Both the position numbers and the translations under genes were made by a program. From Pseudomonadota bacterium (lineage in GTDB: Bacteria; Pseudomonadota; Gammaproteobacteria; UBA1113), in assembly GCA_021782495.1 (NCBI GenBank), contig JAJXUV010000004.1:109590-173589 (forward strand): a DNA stretch of 64,000 nt, in the 5' to 3' direction. The notes below the pieces were generated by a model. It was not told the DNA's origin, made no database searches, and worked only from the letters and a program-made list of their open reading frames with translations. Of this stretch, positions 28,944 to 38,036 are shown piece by piece. Numbering within the stretch: position 1 is the first letter of the stretch; every line of letters starts with the position of its first letter.

Positions 28944-29602
28944 TTTTGCAACTCTTTATTGTGTTGGTTTAAAGCAGCTAAGAGCTGATCCATACCACCT
29001 TCTGCCAATTGACTTGCAAATTGCGATTGAAAACTTTGGATCAAACTCACGCCATCCACATTGATGTCGTACACTTTCCAAACGCCATTTTGTTGCAATA
29101 ATCGATAATTCACCGGAATAGCTGGACCGCCGGTTTGCAAAATTTCGCTTTTGATTTGCACACGACCATCTTCCATATCACCCGAACGCAGCGGGTAAAA
29201 TTTGACAACTTCATTAGTGTAACTGGAAAAAGCAGCGGCATAAGTTCGTATCATGAGTGTAGTAAAGGCTTTGGTAAAATCCGCGCGTTGTTGTGGCGTT
29301 GCGCTATTCCAAGCATTCCGTCCCAAAGCCAATTTGGCCATTAATGTGACATTGACTTGTGGTAGTAAAATTTGTCGCGCCAAATTTTCAGCCACCGCTG
29401 GATTAGCTTTCATGCTGGACTTATTGGCCTTCAAAGCGCTGATCATTTGATCGGCAGTTTGACTCAATTGCACGACAGGATCTTGCGCAGCCACCGCAGT
29501 CTGACTCGATTGCGCGGCCTGATCTTGCTTAGCAACAGCTATCGCAAAAAGACAACAGCCCAAAAATACCACAACACTTCGGTTTATGTACTTAAATATC
29601 AT
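28940..29602 (-). CDS. mlaC: Periplasmic phospholipid-binding protein MlaC
   Basis: Periplasmic shuttle of the Mla retrograde phospholipid pathway. 220 residues from ATG 29602, chosen because GAGGGG precedes it; an ATG 39 bases upstream lacks an RBS. It has a signal peptide (~1-25), a Gln/Ala-rich linker, then the MlaC/Ttg2 domain with MAKLALGRNAWNSATPQQRA and VYDINVDGVSLIQSF. It normally follows mlaD; here its upstream side is 350 bp of repeats, so the operon is broken at this point. Confidence 0.93.
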
Positions 29603-29705
29603 TTTATCCCCTCTCTTTCTATGCACAATAGTATGGCACAATTAAACCCTAAAGTCATGCTCTTCGCGGCTCGGCTTAGGATCTTTCAGTACCGTGATCT
29701 ACCTC

Positions 29706-29832
29706 AAAAGCCAAGAATATGAGATAGTTGTTTCAATGGTTATCGCGGGGTGGCCGGTGATGGGCCCCCGGCGCGCGCAGGCACGAGTACGACGGGGAAA
29801 ATCACCGAACAGGACCCCGCGCACTCCGTCTC
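29706..29832. repeat. GC-rich dispersed repeat, copy 2, with lead-in sequence
   Basis: 29756-29832 matches the block at 9234-9312 (CCCCCGGCGCGCGCAGGCAC core, GGTGAT/ATCACC bounds). Its lead-in (29706-29748, CCAAGAATATGAGAT...TTGTTTCAATG) also recurs alone at 42569-42612. It occupies the place where mlaFED would be expected. Confidence 0.75.
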
Positions 29833-29906
29833 AAACATGATGGGATCCTTCTCCGCTGTGACAGATCCCGGGAGCTGACGCTCTAAAGAAGGAGACATGG
29901 GATTCC

Positions 29907-29936
29907 TTGATTTTTAGATATACTTCACACTATACT
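29907..29936 (+). promoter_or_regulatory. Sigma-70-like promoter of the small gene and minC
   Basis: TTGATT (29907-29912), an 18-base spacer and TATACT (29931-29936), 52 bases before the ATG at 29989. Confidence 0.5.
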
Positions 29937-29988
29937 GATTGGTTATAAAGCAGTACAAATTATTGGGGTTCAAGAGGGAGAGTTTAAG

Positions 29989-30333
29989 ATGTTTCAGGTA
30001 GACCGAGTGGCTGCTGTCGTACGCCCTACTGAAAAAATGATGAGCTTTTTAAAAAAACAATCTGGATATCGAGAAACCAGCGGCGTAGGCCCGCAAAAAG
30101 ATTGTACAGTGCTGCTTATCCCTCAATTTGAAGGTCCAGGTCAGGCCAATGCTTATATTAAAGGGATGGCACAGGCTATTTTTGAAGGGGAACTGGCTTC
30201 TTGGGACATCGAACCCAGTTTGTGGCCCAAAGATCGCAGTTACTCTGTTTTCAGCGAATGGTTCACCGTGGAATACCACTCTTTGATTTACGATTTGGTC
30301 TTGTTAGAAGCACATTTGGCTCAAATGGATTAG
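29989..30333 (+). CDS. Conserved-looking hypothetical protein upstream of minC
   Basis: 114 residues; family not recognised. It is soluble, with a mixed alpha/beta pattern and FLKKQSGYRET, VLLIPQFEGPGQANAYIKGM and PSLWPKDRSYSVFSEWFTVEY segments. The aromatic-rich C-terminal half looks like a folded domain. RBS GAGGGAGAG is good, and minC starts nine bases after its stop, so the two are cotranscribed. A link to division-site placement is inferred from that alone. Confidence 0.8.
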   Translation: MFQVDRVAAVVRPTEKMMSFLKKQSGYRETSGVGPQKDCTVLLIPQFEGPGQANAYIKGMAQAIFEGELASWDIEPSLWPKDRSYSVFSEWFTVEYHSLIYDLVLLEAHLAQMD

Positions 30334-30342
30334 GAGTGCCCC

Positions 30343-31047
30343 ATGACGACCACCCTAGAGCCTTTATCACTGCGAGCGAGTTTATTTCCTTTAACGATAT
30401 TACCCTTAAAAAACAATGACTTAAATGCTCTGACCCAAGCCTTGGATGCTAAAATTGCTCAAGCACCTCAATTTTTTCATGCAGCACCCATTGTGCTGGA
30501 CCTCCATTCTTACCAAGATGAGATTTCTCCTTCTTTTGTCGACATCAAAGCACTATTGGATGCCAGAAATTTAAAACTCATTGGCGTCGCAACGCGCAAT
30601 GAATTGTACAAAACCACGGCTTTTGCCCAGGGTTTGGCTTTGATGGATCCCAAAGCACCCCCGCCTCCCCAAACCAATCCGTCTCAAAATGCTAAAAATG
30701 CGGCTACCAGCGAATCGGCTTCAACTAATAAATTAATTACCCAATCTATTCGATCGGGGCAACAAATTTATGCTGAAAATGATTTGATTGTCTTGGGAAC
30801 AGTAAGCTCGGGCGCTGAGATCATTGCTGGAGGCCACATTCACGTGTATGGCAAATTGTCGGGTCGTGCCTTAGCGGGCATTCGACAACAATCCGAGGCC
30901 CGTATTTTCTGTCTCGAATTCAACGCCGAACTTATTGCAATCGCCGGCGTTTATCAAGTCAAAGAAGATTTTGATCCCAGCAAATTAGGACAAGGTCCTA
31001 CACAAATTCATTTGGAAAATAACCATCTTAAAATTGTGCGCATCTAG
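30343..31047 (+). CDS. minC: Septum-site-determining protein MinC
   Basis: FtsZ-polymerisation inhibitor. 234 residues with an N-terminal MinC domain (~10-110), a Pro/Ala/Ser-rich linker (~105-135) and the C-terminal beta-helix domain beginning SGQQIYAENDLIVLGTVSSGAEIIAGG, here given in parts: SGQQIYAENDLIVLG and GAEIIAGGHIHVYGKLSGRA. It ends in AGVYQV. minD and minE, which usually follow, are not here; the next gene is a membrane protein. Confidence 0.95.
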   Translation: MTTTLEPLSLRASLFPLTILPLKNNDLNALTQALDAKIAQAPQFFHAAPIVLDLHSYQDEISPSFVDIKALLDARNLKLIGVATRNELYKTTAFAQGLALMDPKAPPPPQTNPSQNAKNAATSESASTNKLITQSIRSGQQIYAENDLIVLGTVSSGAEIIAGGHIHVYGKLSGRALAGIRQQSEARIFCLEFNAELIAIAGVYQVKEDFDPSKLGQGPTQIHLENNHLKIVRI

Positions 31048-31096
31048 TGCTCTATGATACTATAACCTTCTAACTCATAGTAAGGAAGGTAAAATC

Positions 31097-32578
31097 ATGT
31101 CAGCAGTATCAACAGAATTCTTAGAAGAAATACGTGAAATCGATCAACGCAAGCCAGATGCATTGACATGGAGCAGTACCATTATCGATTTCGTGGCCGA
31201 TTTTTTTAAAATCAGCGCTTTTTTTACGACACTATTTACCATCCTAAGCAACACTTCTCCAGAACCCAATGAACAGGGTGAGCATGAACCCGAAGCTCTG
31301 TCTATTCTGAGTTGGCAAGTCATCTTAGCTTTGGTGTTTGCAGCAGCCATGACACCAGGCACTGCCTATGCGAATATGGTCATCAATACCTCAGGTCAAT
31401 CTTCTGAAAATACCACTCCCGTACGGACAGAAACCCAAACCTTAGAAGTAGAAGGAAATCCTTTAATCGAATCCAAATTATCATCCGCAGAATTGCGTCG
31501 TCGCAATATGCCTTTACTGATATTATCTTATTTGGGAGAAACCTTTAATATGGAAGGCGGGTTCCTTTTAACGTTTGACCTTTTATACAGTATAATTTTT
31601 CCAAACGCAAAATTAACTAAGCTCATCATCATCATATCTTTTGCACTCAGTTTGATACCCTCCGCTGTTGCGAATTATGCCATCACCAGAACTGCAGCGA
31701 ATAATAGTGAAGAAGCGTATTTAGAATCAGAATCAGAAGAAGCAGCCACAGAAGATAAAAACAGCGAGGCAGATTTCTTTACCAATGCACGTGCAGTTGT
31801 CCATTTTTTATCGGACTTTTTACCGAGCACTGTCTTTTTCTCGACGCTTTTGAGTTTGGCAGAAAAAACAACCGACTTAGACGATGGAAGTACTGGCCAA
31901 GAAGATAATTTTGAAATATTTGCTTGGACTAATATTTTGGGGGCTGCTTTGGCATTACTCCTGACAACAGCCAATGTCGCGGCAGACTGGTTTGTCAACA
32001 AGCAAGGACAATCCAAAAAAACACCATCCACAGCGCCTCAAAACATACAAGCACCTCCTTTTGAATCTTCTGCAAACAGCGCATCGGAGCGGAGCTCTGC
32101 TGATGTGTGTGCCTTGGCTTTATTGTTAGGCTTATCCTATTGTAGTGAACTCTCTGAAACCGCGGGTGTTTATTGGTTGATTCAAAATTTTCTAGCTAAG
32201 CTCATCTCTCCGCATTGGAACATGGACCTTAGCGTCAGCCTTGCTTTGATTTTTGGTGATATTGTTTTAGGCGCAATCAAAGCAACGAGTGCCACCAGAA
32301 CCGCTAAAACCAATATTGAAAATGCTTTAGAACATTCTTCTTCAACATTCTCCTGTAGCGCGGGGCGATTCAACTGGTTTTCTAGAGGTAGTGCTTCTTC
32401 ACAGGCCTCACTAATACCTTCAGAGCCCCCCTCTTATGCTGCTCGCTGTTTCTTTGGGCTTTCATCCGCAGCCTCTTCAACTTCATCTTATATAGGCTCT
32501 GTTTGGCAGCGGTGTGCGAGGGGAGAAAATGGCGCGCCGCCTCTTAGTGAGGCAACAGGCAGCTTCTCCACCCCTTAA
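31097..32578 (+). CDS. Polytopic membrane protein with an internal duplication
   Basis: 493 residues, function unknown. About 10-12 hydrophobic segments fall in two related halves: residues ~25-210 and ~225-415. Segment FVADFFKISAFFTTLFTIL in half one corresponds to FLSDFLPSTVFFSTLLSL in half two. LLILSYLGETFNMEGGFLL corresponds to LLLGLSYCSELSETAGVYW, and both halves close with a RTAxxN motif. Polar, Glu/Ser-rich loops join them, and the last ~75 residues are Ser/Ala-rich and cytosolic-looking. There is no signal peptide. The RBS is GGAAGGTAAAA. It could be a transporter-like protein or a secreted membrane effector. Four bases overlap with the convergent fadL-like gene. Confidence 0.7.
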   Translation: MSAVSTEFLEEIREIDQRKPDALTWSSTIIDFVADFFKISAFFTTLFTILSNTSPEPNEQGEHEPEALSILSWQVILALVFAAAMTPGTAYANMVINTSGQSSENTTPVRTETQTLEVEGNPLIESKLSSAELRRRNMPLLILSYLGETFNMEGGFLLTFDLLYSIIFPNAKLTKLIIIISFALSLIPSAVANYAITRTAANNSEEAYLESESEEAATEDKNSEADFFTNARAVVHFLSDFLPSTVFFSTLLSLAEKTTDLDDGSTGQEDNFEIFAWTNILGAALALLLTTANVAADWFVNKQGQSKKTPSTAPQNIQAPPFESSANSASERSSADVCALALLLGLSYCSELSETAGVYWLIQNFLAKLISPHWNMDLSVSLALIFGDIVLGAIKATSATRTAKTNIENALEHSSSTFSCSAGRFNWFSRGSASSQASLIPSEPPSYAARCFFGLSSAASSTSSYIGSVWQRCARGENGAPPLSEATGSFSTP

Positions 32579-33882
32579 GCCCCTATTTTCCAGGAAAGAG
32601 ACGCCCCTAGCTCATATTGACGCATGAATAAATCCACTGATTGGTTGGGATCGAATTGGTTCTGTCCACTAGACGTCGTTTTAGGTACATAGAGAAAATA
32701 AGGGTTCAATGCAAAACGCTGATTAAACGCATAGCTTAGACCAACCGTATAGTGATTTTGTACTACTGCAGGCGCCAAGATATTCACTACATTTTGTACG
32801 GAAGAAGAAGGAATTGGCTGAGTCACATACGCATAGCCTGCTCGCCAAGTCCATTTTTCATTCGCGATCCATTGCGCACCAAACTTGTATACATTTGTAT
32901 TTTTCCAAGCAAAACCAGCACCATTATTCACACCCAAACAAGGAGAACCGCCGGGCGTACAATAATTTAAATTATTGCCATAAGCATCGATATTTTCATA
33001 CCATATTCTTTGCACATCCGCGTTAAAGGATAGGCTTTTTTGTGGGCTGATGCGAATACCCACTGTTCCAGTAGCAGGAATATCTAAATTTCCTTGATCG
33101 GGAAGAAATCCTTTGTAATCATCCAATTCACTCATCGAAATCTTAGGTTGATAAGCGGCACCTGCAGAAAAAAATGGAGAAGGTGTAAACAAAGTACCTA
33201 ACTTAAAGCCGAGACCATAAGAATAATCGGTACCACGATTGGAAAGATCGTGTGGAGAAGCAGAAAAAGGACTAAATACCGATACCCCTTTTATATTTAA
33301 TGTTTGTATGCTGGGAAGCAAGCTTGCACCCACAGAAAATTCAGGCGTAAATTTCCAAGCCAGCGCCATATTGAGAAACATCTGCTGCAAGTTAATTCCC
33401 GCACTCCCACCACCATATACTCCCGCGCCAGGGCCCAAAGTAGAACCAGAAAAATCATCACTATAATTCGTGTTCATACCCCCATTTCCATAAAGCGATA
33501 TGCCAAAAGCAGCTCGCTGATTGGCAAAAAGTCGGGTATAACCTAGATCGGGTATGAAGAAATAATTCCTATCACTCCAATGAGTACCGGATGCTACACC
33601 GAAAGGTCCATTGGTGCTGCTAGCCTCATAACCACGCCGTGGACTGAAAATAGAAAAGCCAAAGTCTGCTTGTTCGCCTAAAAAAGCAATACCGGCAGGA
33701 TTGATTGCGGGGGCCAACGAATCTGCAGGCATTGCAACCCCTGTTCCCGCCATCGATTTACTGATTTCACCATAGCCATAATCCGTACTACCTGCTGTGG
33801 CAAAAGCCAGTTGACAAATTGCTATTAAGGTACTGAAAAGACTCAGTCTGGGAAGATTTAATTTTCTAGTTCTAAAAATCAC
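32575..33882 (-). CDS. FadL/TodX family outer-membrane channel
   Basis: 435-residue outer-membrane protein for uptake of long-chain fatty acids or other hydrophobic compounds. A signal peptide (~1-30, ending AFATAG) is followed by the plug domain signature GYGEISKSMAGTGVAMPADSLAPAINPAG (parts: SKSMAGTGVA and SLAPAINPAG). The beta-barrel strands run to the end and it terminates in SLSWKIGA. A terminal aromatic residue is missing, which is unusual for BAM substrates. It is divergent from kdsD. Fatty-acid uptake suits an intracellular lipid user. Confidence 0.9.
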   Translation of the reverse strand: MIFRTRKLNLPRLSLFSTLIAICQLAFATAGSTDYGYGEISKSMAGTGVAMPADSLAPAINPAGIAFLGEQADFGFSIFSPRRGYEASSTNGPFGVASGTHWSDRNYFFIPDLGYTRLFANQRAAFGISLYGNGGMNTNYSDDFSGSTLGPGAGVYGGGSAGINLQQMFLNMALAWKFTPEFSVGASLLPSIQTLNIKGVSVFSPFSASPHDLSNRGTDYSYGLGFKLGTLFTPSPFFSAGAAYQPKISMSELDDYKGFLPDQGNLDIPATGTVGIRISPQKSLSFNADVQRIWYENIDAYGNNLNYCTPGGSPCLGVNNGAGFAWKNTNVYKFGAQWIANEKWTWRAGYAYVTQPIPSSSVQNVVNILAPAVVQNHYTVGLSYAFNQRFALNPYFLYVPKTTSSGQNQFDPNQSVDLFMRQYELGASLSWKIGA

Positions 33883-33949
33883 TTTTTACTCCTTGTAATC
33901 ATTTTTTAAGCCTACCCTATGTGAAAATGGGCTATTCTGTCAACTCAGT

Positions 33950-33988
33950 AGATTTACATCCTATTTTGCGTTAAAATAGGTCAAATCT
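33950..33988. promoter_or_regulatory. Palindrome in the fadL-kdsD divergent control region
   Basis: CCTATTTT (33960-33967) pairs with AAAATAGG (33973-33980), with an outer AGATTT/AAATCT pair around it. It is 27 bases before the kdsD ATG. It could be an operator or a leader hairpin; no known binding site was recognised. Confidence 0.4.
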
Positions 33989-34014
33989 AGTGTTTTCGTA
34001 GGTCATTGATATAG

Positions 34015-34980
34015 ATGGAAAATAATTTTTGTGCTGTGGCAAAACAAGTCATCGATTTAGAATGTCAGTCTGTTCAAAAGCTGGTTGATTACATTCAAGC
34101 CGACTTTTCACGTGCCTGTGAGTGGATATTAAACTGCCCCGGACGCGTCGTAGTGATTGGTATGGGAAAGTCGGGCCACATCGCCGCTAAAATCGCGGCG
34201 ACTTTGGCGAGTACCGGAACCCCTGCTTTTTCAGTTCACCCTGGCGATGCAAGCCATGGCGATTTGGGCATGATCACTGCTCAAGATGTCGTTTTGGCCA
34301 TTTCCAATTCGGGAGAAACCACTGAAATTTTAACTTTATTGCCACTCTTAAAAGCTTTAAATGTTAAACTCATTGCCATTTGTGGGCATGAACAATCTAC
34401 TTTGGCGCGTCAGGCAGACATCCTCATCAATACCCACATCGACAGCGAAGCTTGCCCTTTAGGTTTAGCGCCAACCACCAGCACCACGGCAGCTTTGGTC
34501 ATGGGCGATGCTTTGGCGATGGCCGTTTTAGATGGGCGTGGTTTTACCAAAGAAGATTTTGCACGCTCACATCCCAAGGGTTCTTTGGGACAACGTTTGT
34601 TGACTCGCGTGCGCGATATTATGCGTACGGGCGATCGCATTCCTCGAATTCATTATTCTGCCATGGTCAGCGATGCGCTATTGGAAATGACTCAAAAATT
34701 GTTGGGCATGACGGCGGTAGTAGACGATCAAGGCCATCTCGTCGGTGTTTACACCGATGGCGATTTAAGGCGCACGCTCAACAAAGGAGCCTCTATTCAC
34801 GAAACGCCCTTAGAAAGCGTCATTACCCGACAATCTAAAACCATTACGGCAGACATCTTAGCCGCTGAAGCCCTCGAGATCATGGAAAAATTTCAAATCA
34901 CGGTTTTATTGGTGGTTAATGACACAGGCGCTTTGATAGGGGTTATTAACATTCACGATTTAATGCAAGCAGGATTATAA
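34015..34980 (+). CDS. kdsD: Arabinose-5-phosphate isomerase KdsD
   Basis: First step of Kdo synthesis: ribulose-5-phosphate to arabinose-5-phosphate. 321 residues: SIS domain (~30-190) with VIGMGKSGHIAAKIAATLASTG (parts: VIGMGKSGH, AATLASTGTPAFSVHPGDASHGD's start AATLASTG) and AISNSGETTE, then two CBS domains (~210-320) with DALLEMTQK and GVINIHDLMQAGL. It begins the kdsD-kdsC-lptC-lptA-lptB operon. Confidence 0.97.
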   Translation: MENNFCAVAKQVIDLECQSVQKLVDYIQADFSRACEWILNCPGRVVVIGMGKSGHIAAKIAATLASTGTPAFSVHPGDASHGDLGMITAQDVVLAISNSGETTEILTLLPLLKALNVKLIAICGHEQSTLARQADILINTHIDSEACPLGLAPTTSTTAALVMGDALAMAVLDGRGFTKEDFARSHPKGSLGQRLLTRVRDIMRTGDRIPRIHYSAMVSDALLEMTQKLLGMTAVVDDQGHLVGVYTDGDLRRTLNKGASIHETPLESVITRQSKTITADILAAEALEIMEKFQITVLLVVNDTGALIGVINIHDLMQAGL

Positions 34981-34981
34981 A

Positions 34982-35512
34982 ATGCAACACTCAGATACCA
35001 TCATCAATGCCGCTAAAAAAGTTCGTTTGGCCATTTTCGACGTCGACGGCGTTTTAACCGATGGCCTGCTCTATTTATTAGATGATGGACAGAATTTAAA
35101 AGCCTTTCATTGCCACGATGGTTTAGGCTTGAAATTATTGGCTAAAAGTGGTGTGAAAATCGCCATTATTACTTCGCATCGCTCTACCTTAATTGAAAAA
35201 CGCATGGCACAGTTGCAAGTAGAATATGTGTATCAAGGCGTTGAAAACAAAATCGTCGCCTACGAAGATTTATTGAAAAAATTAAATCTTCGTGATGAAG
35301 AAATCGCTTATGTTGGCGATGATTTACCCGACATTGCTCCGATTCGCAGAGCAGGATTTGGGGTGGCAGTGGCCAATGCAACACCCATGGTAAAAGAATT
35401 TGCGCTGTATCAAACCGAAAAAAGTGGCGGTGCAGGTGCAGCGCGTGAAGTGTGCGAATTCATTTTGCGAGCCCAAGGCACTTATCAGGCCGTCCATGAG
35501 GCTTTTTTATGA
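34982..35512 (+). CDS. kdsC: Kdo-8-phosphate phosphatase KdsC
   Basis: HAD-family tetramer that releases Kdo. 176 residues, without a cap domain. The nucleophile motif is FDVDGVLTDG (~residues 19-28), motif II lies at ITSHRS, and the Lys/Asp motifs are in VENKIVAYEDLL and YVGDDLPDIAPIRRAG. It starts two bases after kdsD; its ATGA overlaps lptC. Confidence 0.97.
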   Translation: MQHSDTIINAAKKVRLAIFDVDGVLTDGLLYLLDDGQNLKAFHCHDGLGLKLLAKSGVKIAIITSHRSTLIEKRMAQLQVEYVYQGVENKIVAYEDLLKKLNLRDEEIAYVGDDLPDIAPIRRAGFGVAVANATPMVKEFALYQTEKSGGAGAAREVCEFILRAQGTYQAVHEAFL

Positions 35513-36096
35513 TTAAAAAATATTACCTCCTCAATGGGTTATTGTTGATTTTAGCCATTGTGTCTTTTTTTGCTTGGTATCAAGCGAAATCGAATGACAA
35601 AACAATGCAACCCGCAGTGATGGTTGATGCCTTTGCCACAGAAATAGAAAGCATACAATTCAATGAACTAGGGCAAAAACGCGCAGAAATTCAAACCACG
35701 AAACTATGGCATTTTACGGGTGGGGATTCCGCTCTTTTGACGGCGCCACGTTTGACGCTTTATTCAGCCGATCGCAAAGCACCTTGGGTCGTTTCTGCCA
35801 AAATGGGCAAAACTTTTAATGGCGCTCAAAAAATAGATTTGATAGACGATGTGGTGATCCACCAGAGTTCTAGTACCAACAATACCGATACGCTCATCAC
35901 CACCTCTTTATTACACATTTTTCCCAAAACACAATTGGCTACCACCGATCAATTAGTCACTTTGGTTCAAGCTGGGGTTAAAATCACCTCCATTGGCATG
36001 AATGCTTATTTAGACCAAAAGCACGTTACTTTATTGTCGCAAACCCGAGGTTTTTATGATCCTACGAAAGCTCTTAACAAATCAGCCTCTTTCTAG
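35509..36096 (+). CDS. lptC: LPS export protein LptC
   Basis: Bitopic inner-membrane protein that passes LPS from LptB2FG to LptA. 195 residues: one N-terminal membrane helix (~5-23), then a periplasmic beta-jellyroll with FNELGQKRAEIQTTKLWHF and GMNAYLDQKHVTLLSQTRGFY. The stop codon TAG (36094-36096) coincides with the first bases of a family-C repeat, so the very end may have been altered. Confidence 0.93.
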   Translation: MIKKYYLLNGLLLILAIVSFFAWYQAKSNDKTMQPAVMVDAFATEIESIQFNELGQKRAEIQTTKLWHFTGGDSALLTAPRLTLYSADRKAPWVVSAKMGKTFNGAQKIDLIDDVVIHQSSSTNNTDTLITTSLLHIFPKTQLATTDQLVTLVQAGVKITSIGMNAYLDQKHVTLLSQTRGFYDPTKALNKSASF

Positions 36097-36219
36097 GAAA
36101 GCCCATATTTGGCGCATCTTGCACGCAATTTCTCAGCGAAAAATGCTCATTTACCCACGTAAACTCCGCTTTTTCGCTTCGAAATTGCGTACAACCTGCA
36201 TACAAATCTGGGCTTTCTC
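36092..36219. mobile_element. Family-C MITE-like element, copy 2, inserted between lptC and lptA
   Basis: It starts CTAGGAAAGCCCATATTTGG and ends CAAATCTGGGCTTTCTCG, the same ends as the copies at 24465 and 53747. It carries the lptC stop at one edge and the only in-frame ATG for lptA inside. Confidence 0.88.
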
Positions 36220-36769
36220 GTTCGTCCAGATCGGGAGAGAGCTATTACGAAAGCTCAAACTTCTAATCATTTGTTGTAGCATCGCTTCCGTGGGTTATGC
36301 CTTAGACAGCGATCAACAACAGCAACTCTTGATTTCCGCGGATTCGGCTGATTTAAACAGTCAGACGGGTGTCGGCGTGTATACAGGCAATGTGACCATC
36401 GATCAAGGTACAACACACATCAAAGGCGATAAAGTCACTTCTTACAGTGAAAACAATAAAGTGATTAAAGTGATCGTTGAAGGAAATGACCACGCACAAG
36501 CGCGTTATGAAACGTCTTTAGAGGCGAATAAACCCCCTCTGATCGCCACTGCCAATACCATTCAATTCTTTCCTCCTAAAAATTACGCTATTTTATTGGG
36601 AAAAGCCTATGTGCAGCAGGGAGAAAACAGCATCGCGGGCGAGCATTTGGAATACGATGTAAGTAATCGAATTCTAAAATCTTTGACTACCCCTTCTGAT
36701 AAAGCGGTGCGAACACATATTGTCATCGATCCCAAGAATCTTCCTAAAATGGAACAAAAATCATCATGA
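36143..36769 (+). CDS. lptA: LPS transport periplasmic protein LptA
   Basis: Forms the periplasmic bridge for LPS export. The mature part ([18 protein letters not shown], then [22 protein letters not shown]) is the OstA/LptA domain. A signal-like helix [20 protein letters not shown] precedes it. The only in-frame ATG near it (36143) lies in the family-C repeat and adds about 33 residues before that helix; an earlier ATG at 36056 lies within lptC. No ATG, GTG or TTG is present just before the signal peptide, so the native start seems to have been replaced. The gene overlaps lptB by four bases. Confidence 0.9.
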   Translation: MLIYPRKLRFFASKLRTTCIQIWAFSFVQIGRELLRKLKLLIICCSIASVGYALDSDQQQQLLISADSADLNSQTGVGVYTGNVTIDQGTTHIKGDKVTSYSENNKVIKVIVEGNDHAQARYETSLEANKPPLIATANTIQFFPPKNYAILLGKAYVQQGENSIAGEHLEYDVSNRILKSLTTPSDKAVRTHIVIDPKNLPKMEQKSS

Positions 36770-37500
36770 ATGAGAAAAAAACTTTAAAAGCGATTTCTTT
36801 AGAAAAAAGTTATAAAAAACGCACTGTCGTAAAAAATGTTTCTATTCACATTCACAGCGGGGAAATTGTGGGATTGTTAGGACCGAATGGTGCGGGTAAA
36901 ACCACCAGTTTTTACATGATAGTGGGTTTAGTCAGACCCGACAAGGGCAAAATTTTTATCGACGAGACAGAACTGACAAACCTTCCCATTCACGAGCGCG
37001 CACACCGAGGTTTAAGTTATTTACCTCAAGAAGCTTCAGTTTTTAGAAAATTAACGGTGTCGCAAAATATTATGGCCATATTGGAATTGCAAGAACACTT
37101 GAGCCCTGAAGAACGTCAACATCGCTTACACGAATTGCTGCAAGAATTTCACATTGAACACATTCGCGATAATTTGGGGATCAGTTTGTCAGGGGGTGAA
37201 AGACGTCGGGTTGAAATTGCTCGAGCGCTGGCCACCAATCCGGCTTTTGTCTTATTGGATGAACCCTTTGCCGGCGTGGATCCCATTTCTGTGGTGGACA
37301 TCAAACGAATCATTACCCACTTATGCTCTAAGAAAATCGGCGTACTGATCACCGATCACAATGTGCGTGAAACCTTAGACATTTGTGAACGCGCTTACAT
37401 CGTCAACGAAGGACAAATCATTTGTGATGGTTCGCCCCAAGTGATTTTGTCGAATCAAAAAGTACGCGAAGTATATTTGGGCGATGAATTTGATTTGTAA
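36766..37500 (+). CDS. lptB: LPS export ATPase LptB
   Basis: Cytoplasmic ABC ATPase powering LPS extraction with LptFG. 244 residues: Walker [10 protein letters not shown] (~41-49), Q-loop [13 protein letters not shown], signature [15 protein letters not shown], Walker [14 protein letters not shown] and switch His in [14 protein letters not shown] overlap with lptA. In many gammaproteobacteria rpoN follows; here a repeat and the convergent ptsH follow instead. Confidence 0.98.
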   Translation: MNEKKTLKAISLEKSYKKRTVVKNVSIHIHSGEIVGLLGPNGAGKTTSFYMIVGLVRPDKGKIFIDETELTNLPIHERAHRGLSYLPQEASVFRKLTVSQNIMAILELQEHLSPEERQHRLHELLQEFHIEHIRDNLGISLSGGERRRVEIARALATNPAFVLLDEPFAGVDPISVVDIKRIITHLCSKKIGVLITDHNVRETLDICERAYIVNEGQIICDGSPQVILSNQKVREVYLGDEFDL

Positions 37501-37561
37501 TTTAAATATGCTTTGAAATTAATTATTTCTCCATCTTGAGGATTATCATTGCTACCGAAGA

Positions 37562-37735
37562 TCCCGAAGGCCGTCATTGCGAGGAGCTTGCGACGAAGCA
37601 ATCTAAGCGATCTTGACTAAACCATCAGAATTCCGTACCAAGATCGCAACTGGATTGCTACGTCGACCGTGTTAGTTCCCTATTTTCGCAGAAGATTTGT
37701 GGAAGACGGTTTCCTCGCAATGACGGCCTTCGGGA
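37562..37735. mobile_element. Family-D inverted-repeat element, 174 bp
   Basis: Perfect 24-bp terminal inverted repeats (37562-37585 and 37712-37735), with CCGTCATTGCGAGGA as the inner part. Internal GCGACGAAGCAATCT and GGATTGCTACGTCG make a second inverted pair. Repeats with a CATTGCGAGGAG...GACGAAGCAATC look are known from several bacteria, as I remember. It fills the lptB-ptsH gap. Confidence 0.88.
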
Positions 37736-37767
37736 CTTGTGTATAACACTATGTTTTCAAAATTGTT

Positions 37768-38034
37768 CTAATCTTCTCCAAAGTTATTATAAAATAATTC
37801 TTTCAATGCTATCATCGCCTCGGCTTCATCCTCACCTTCAATTTTAAGCGTCAACTCACAACCCGATTTTGCAGCCAACAACATCAAATTCAGAATACTT
37901 TTGGCATTCACTTGTTTGTTATTTAAAATTAATTCAATGTGGCTGCTGAAACGATTCGATAAATGCACCAATTTAGAAGCTGCTCTAACGTGCAATCCCA
38001 GTTTATTGTTCAACACAAAGTGTTCTTCTAGCAT
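37768..38034 (-). CDS. ptsH: HPr-family phosphocarrier (Npr-like)
   Basis: 88-residue phosphocarrier. The active His is in NKLGLHVRAASKLVHL (~residue 15), and SILNLMLLAAKSGCELTLKIEGED is the Ser46 region (parts: SILNLMLLAAKSG). Position next to rapZ and hpf indicates the nitrogen-PTS protein Npr rather than sugar HPr. EI-Ntr and PtsN are not in the window. Confidence 0.9.
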   Translation of the reverse strand: MLEEHFVLNNKLGLHVRAASKLVHLSNRFSSHIELILNNKQVNAKSILNLMLLAAKSGCELTLKIEGEDEAEAMIALKELFYNNFGED

Positions 38035-38036
38035 AA

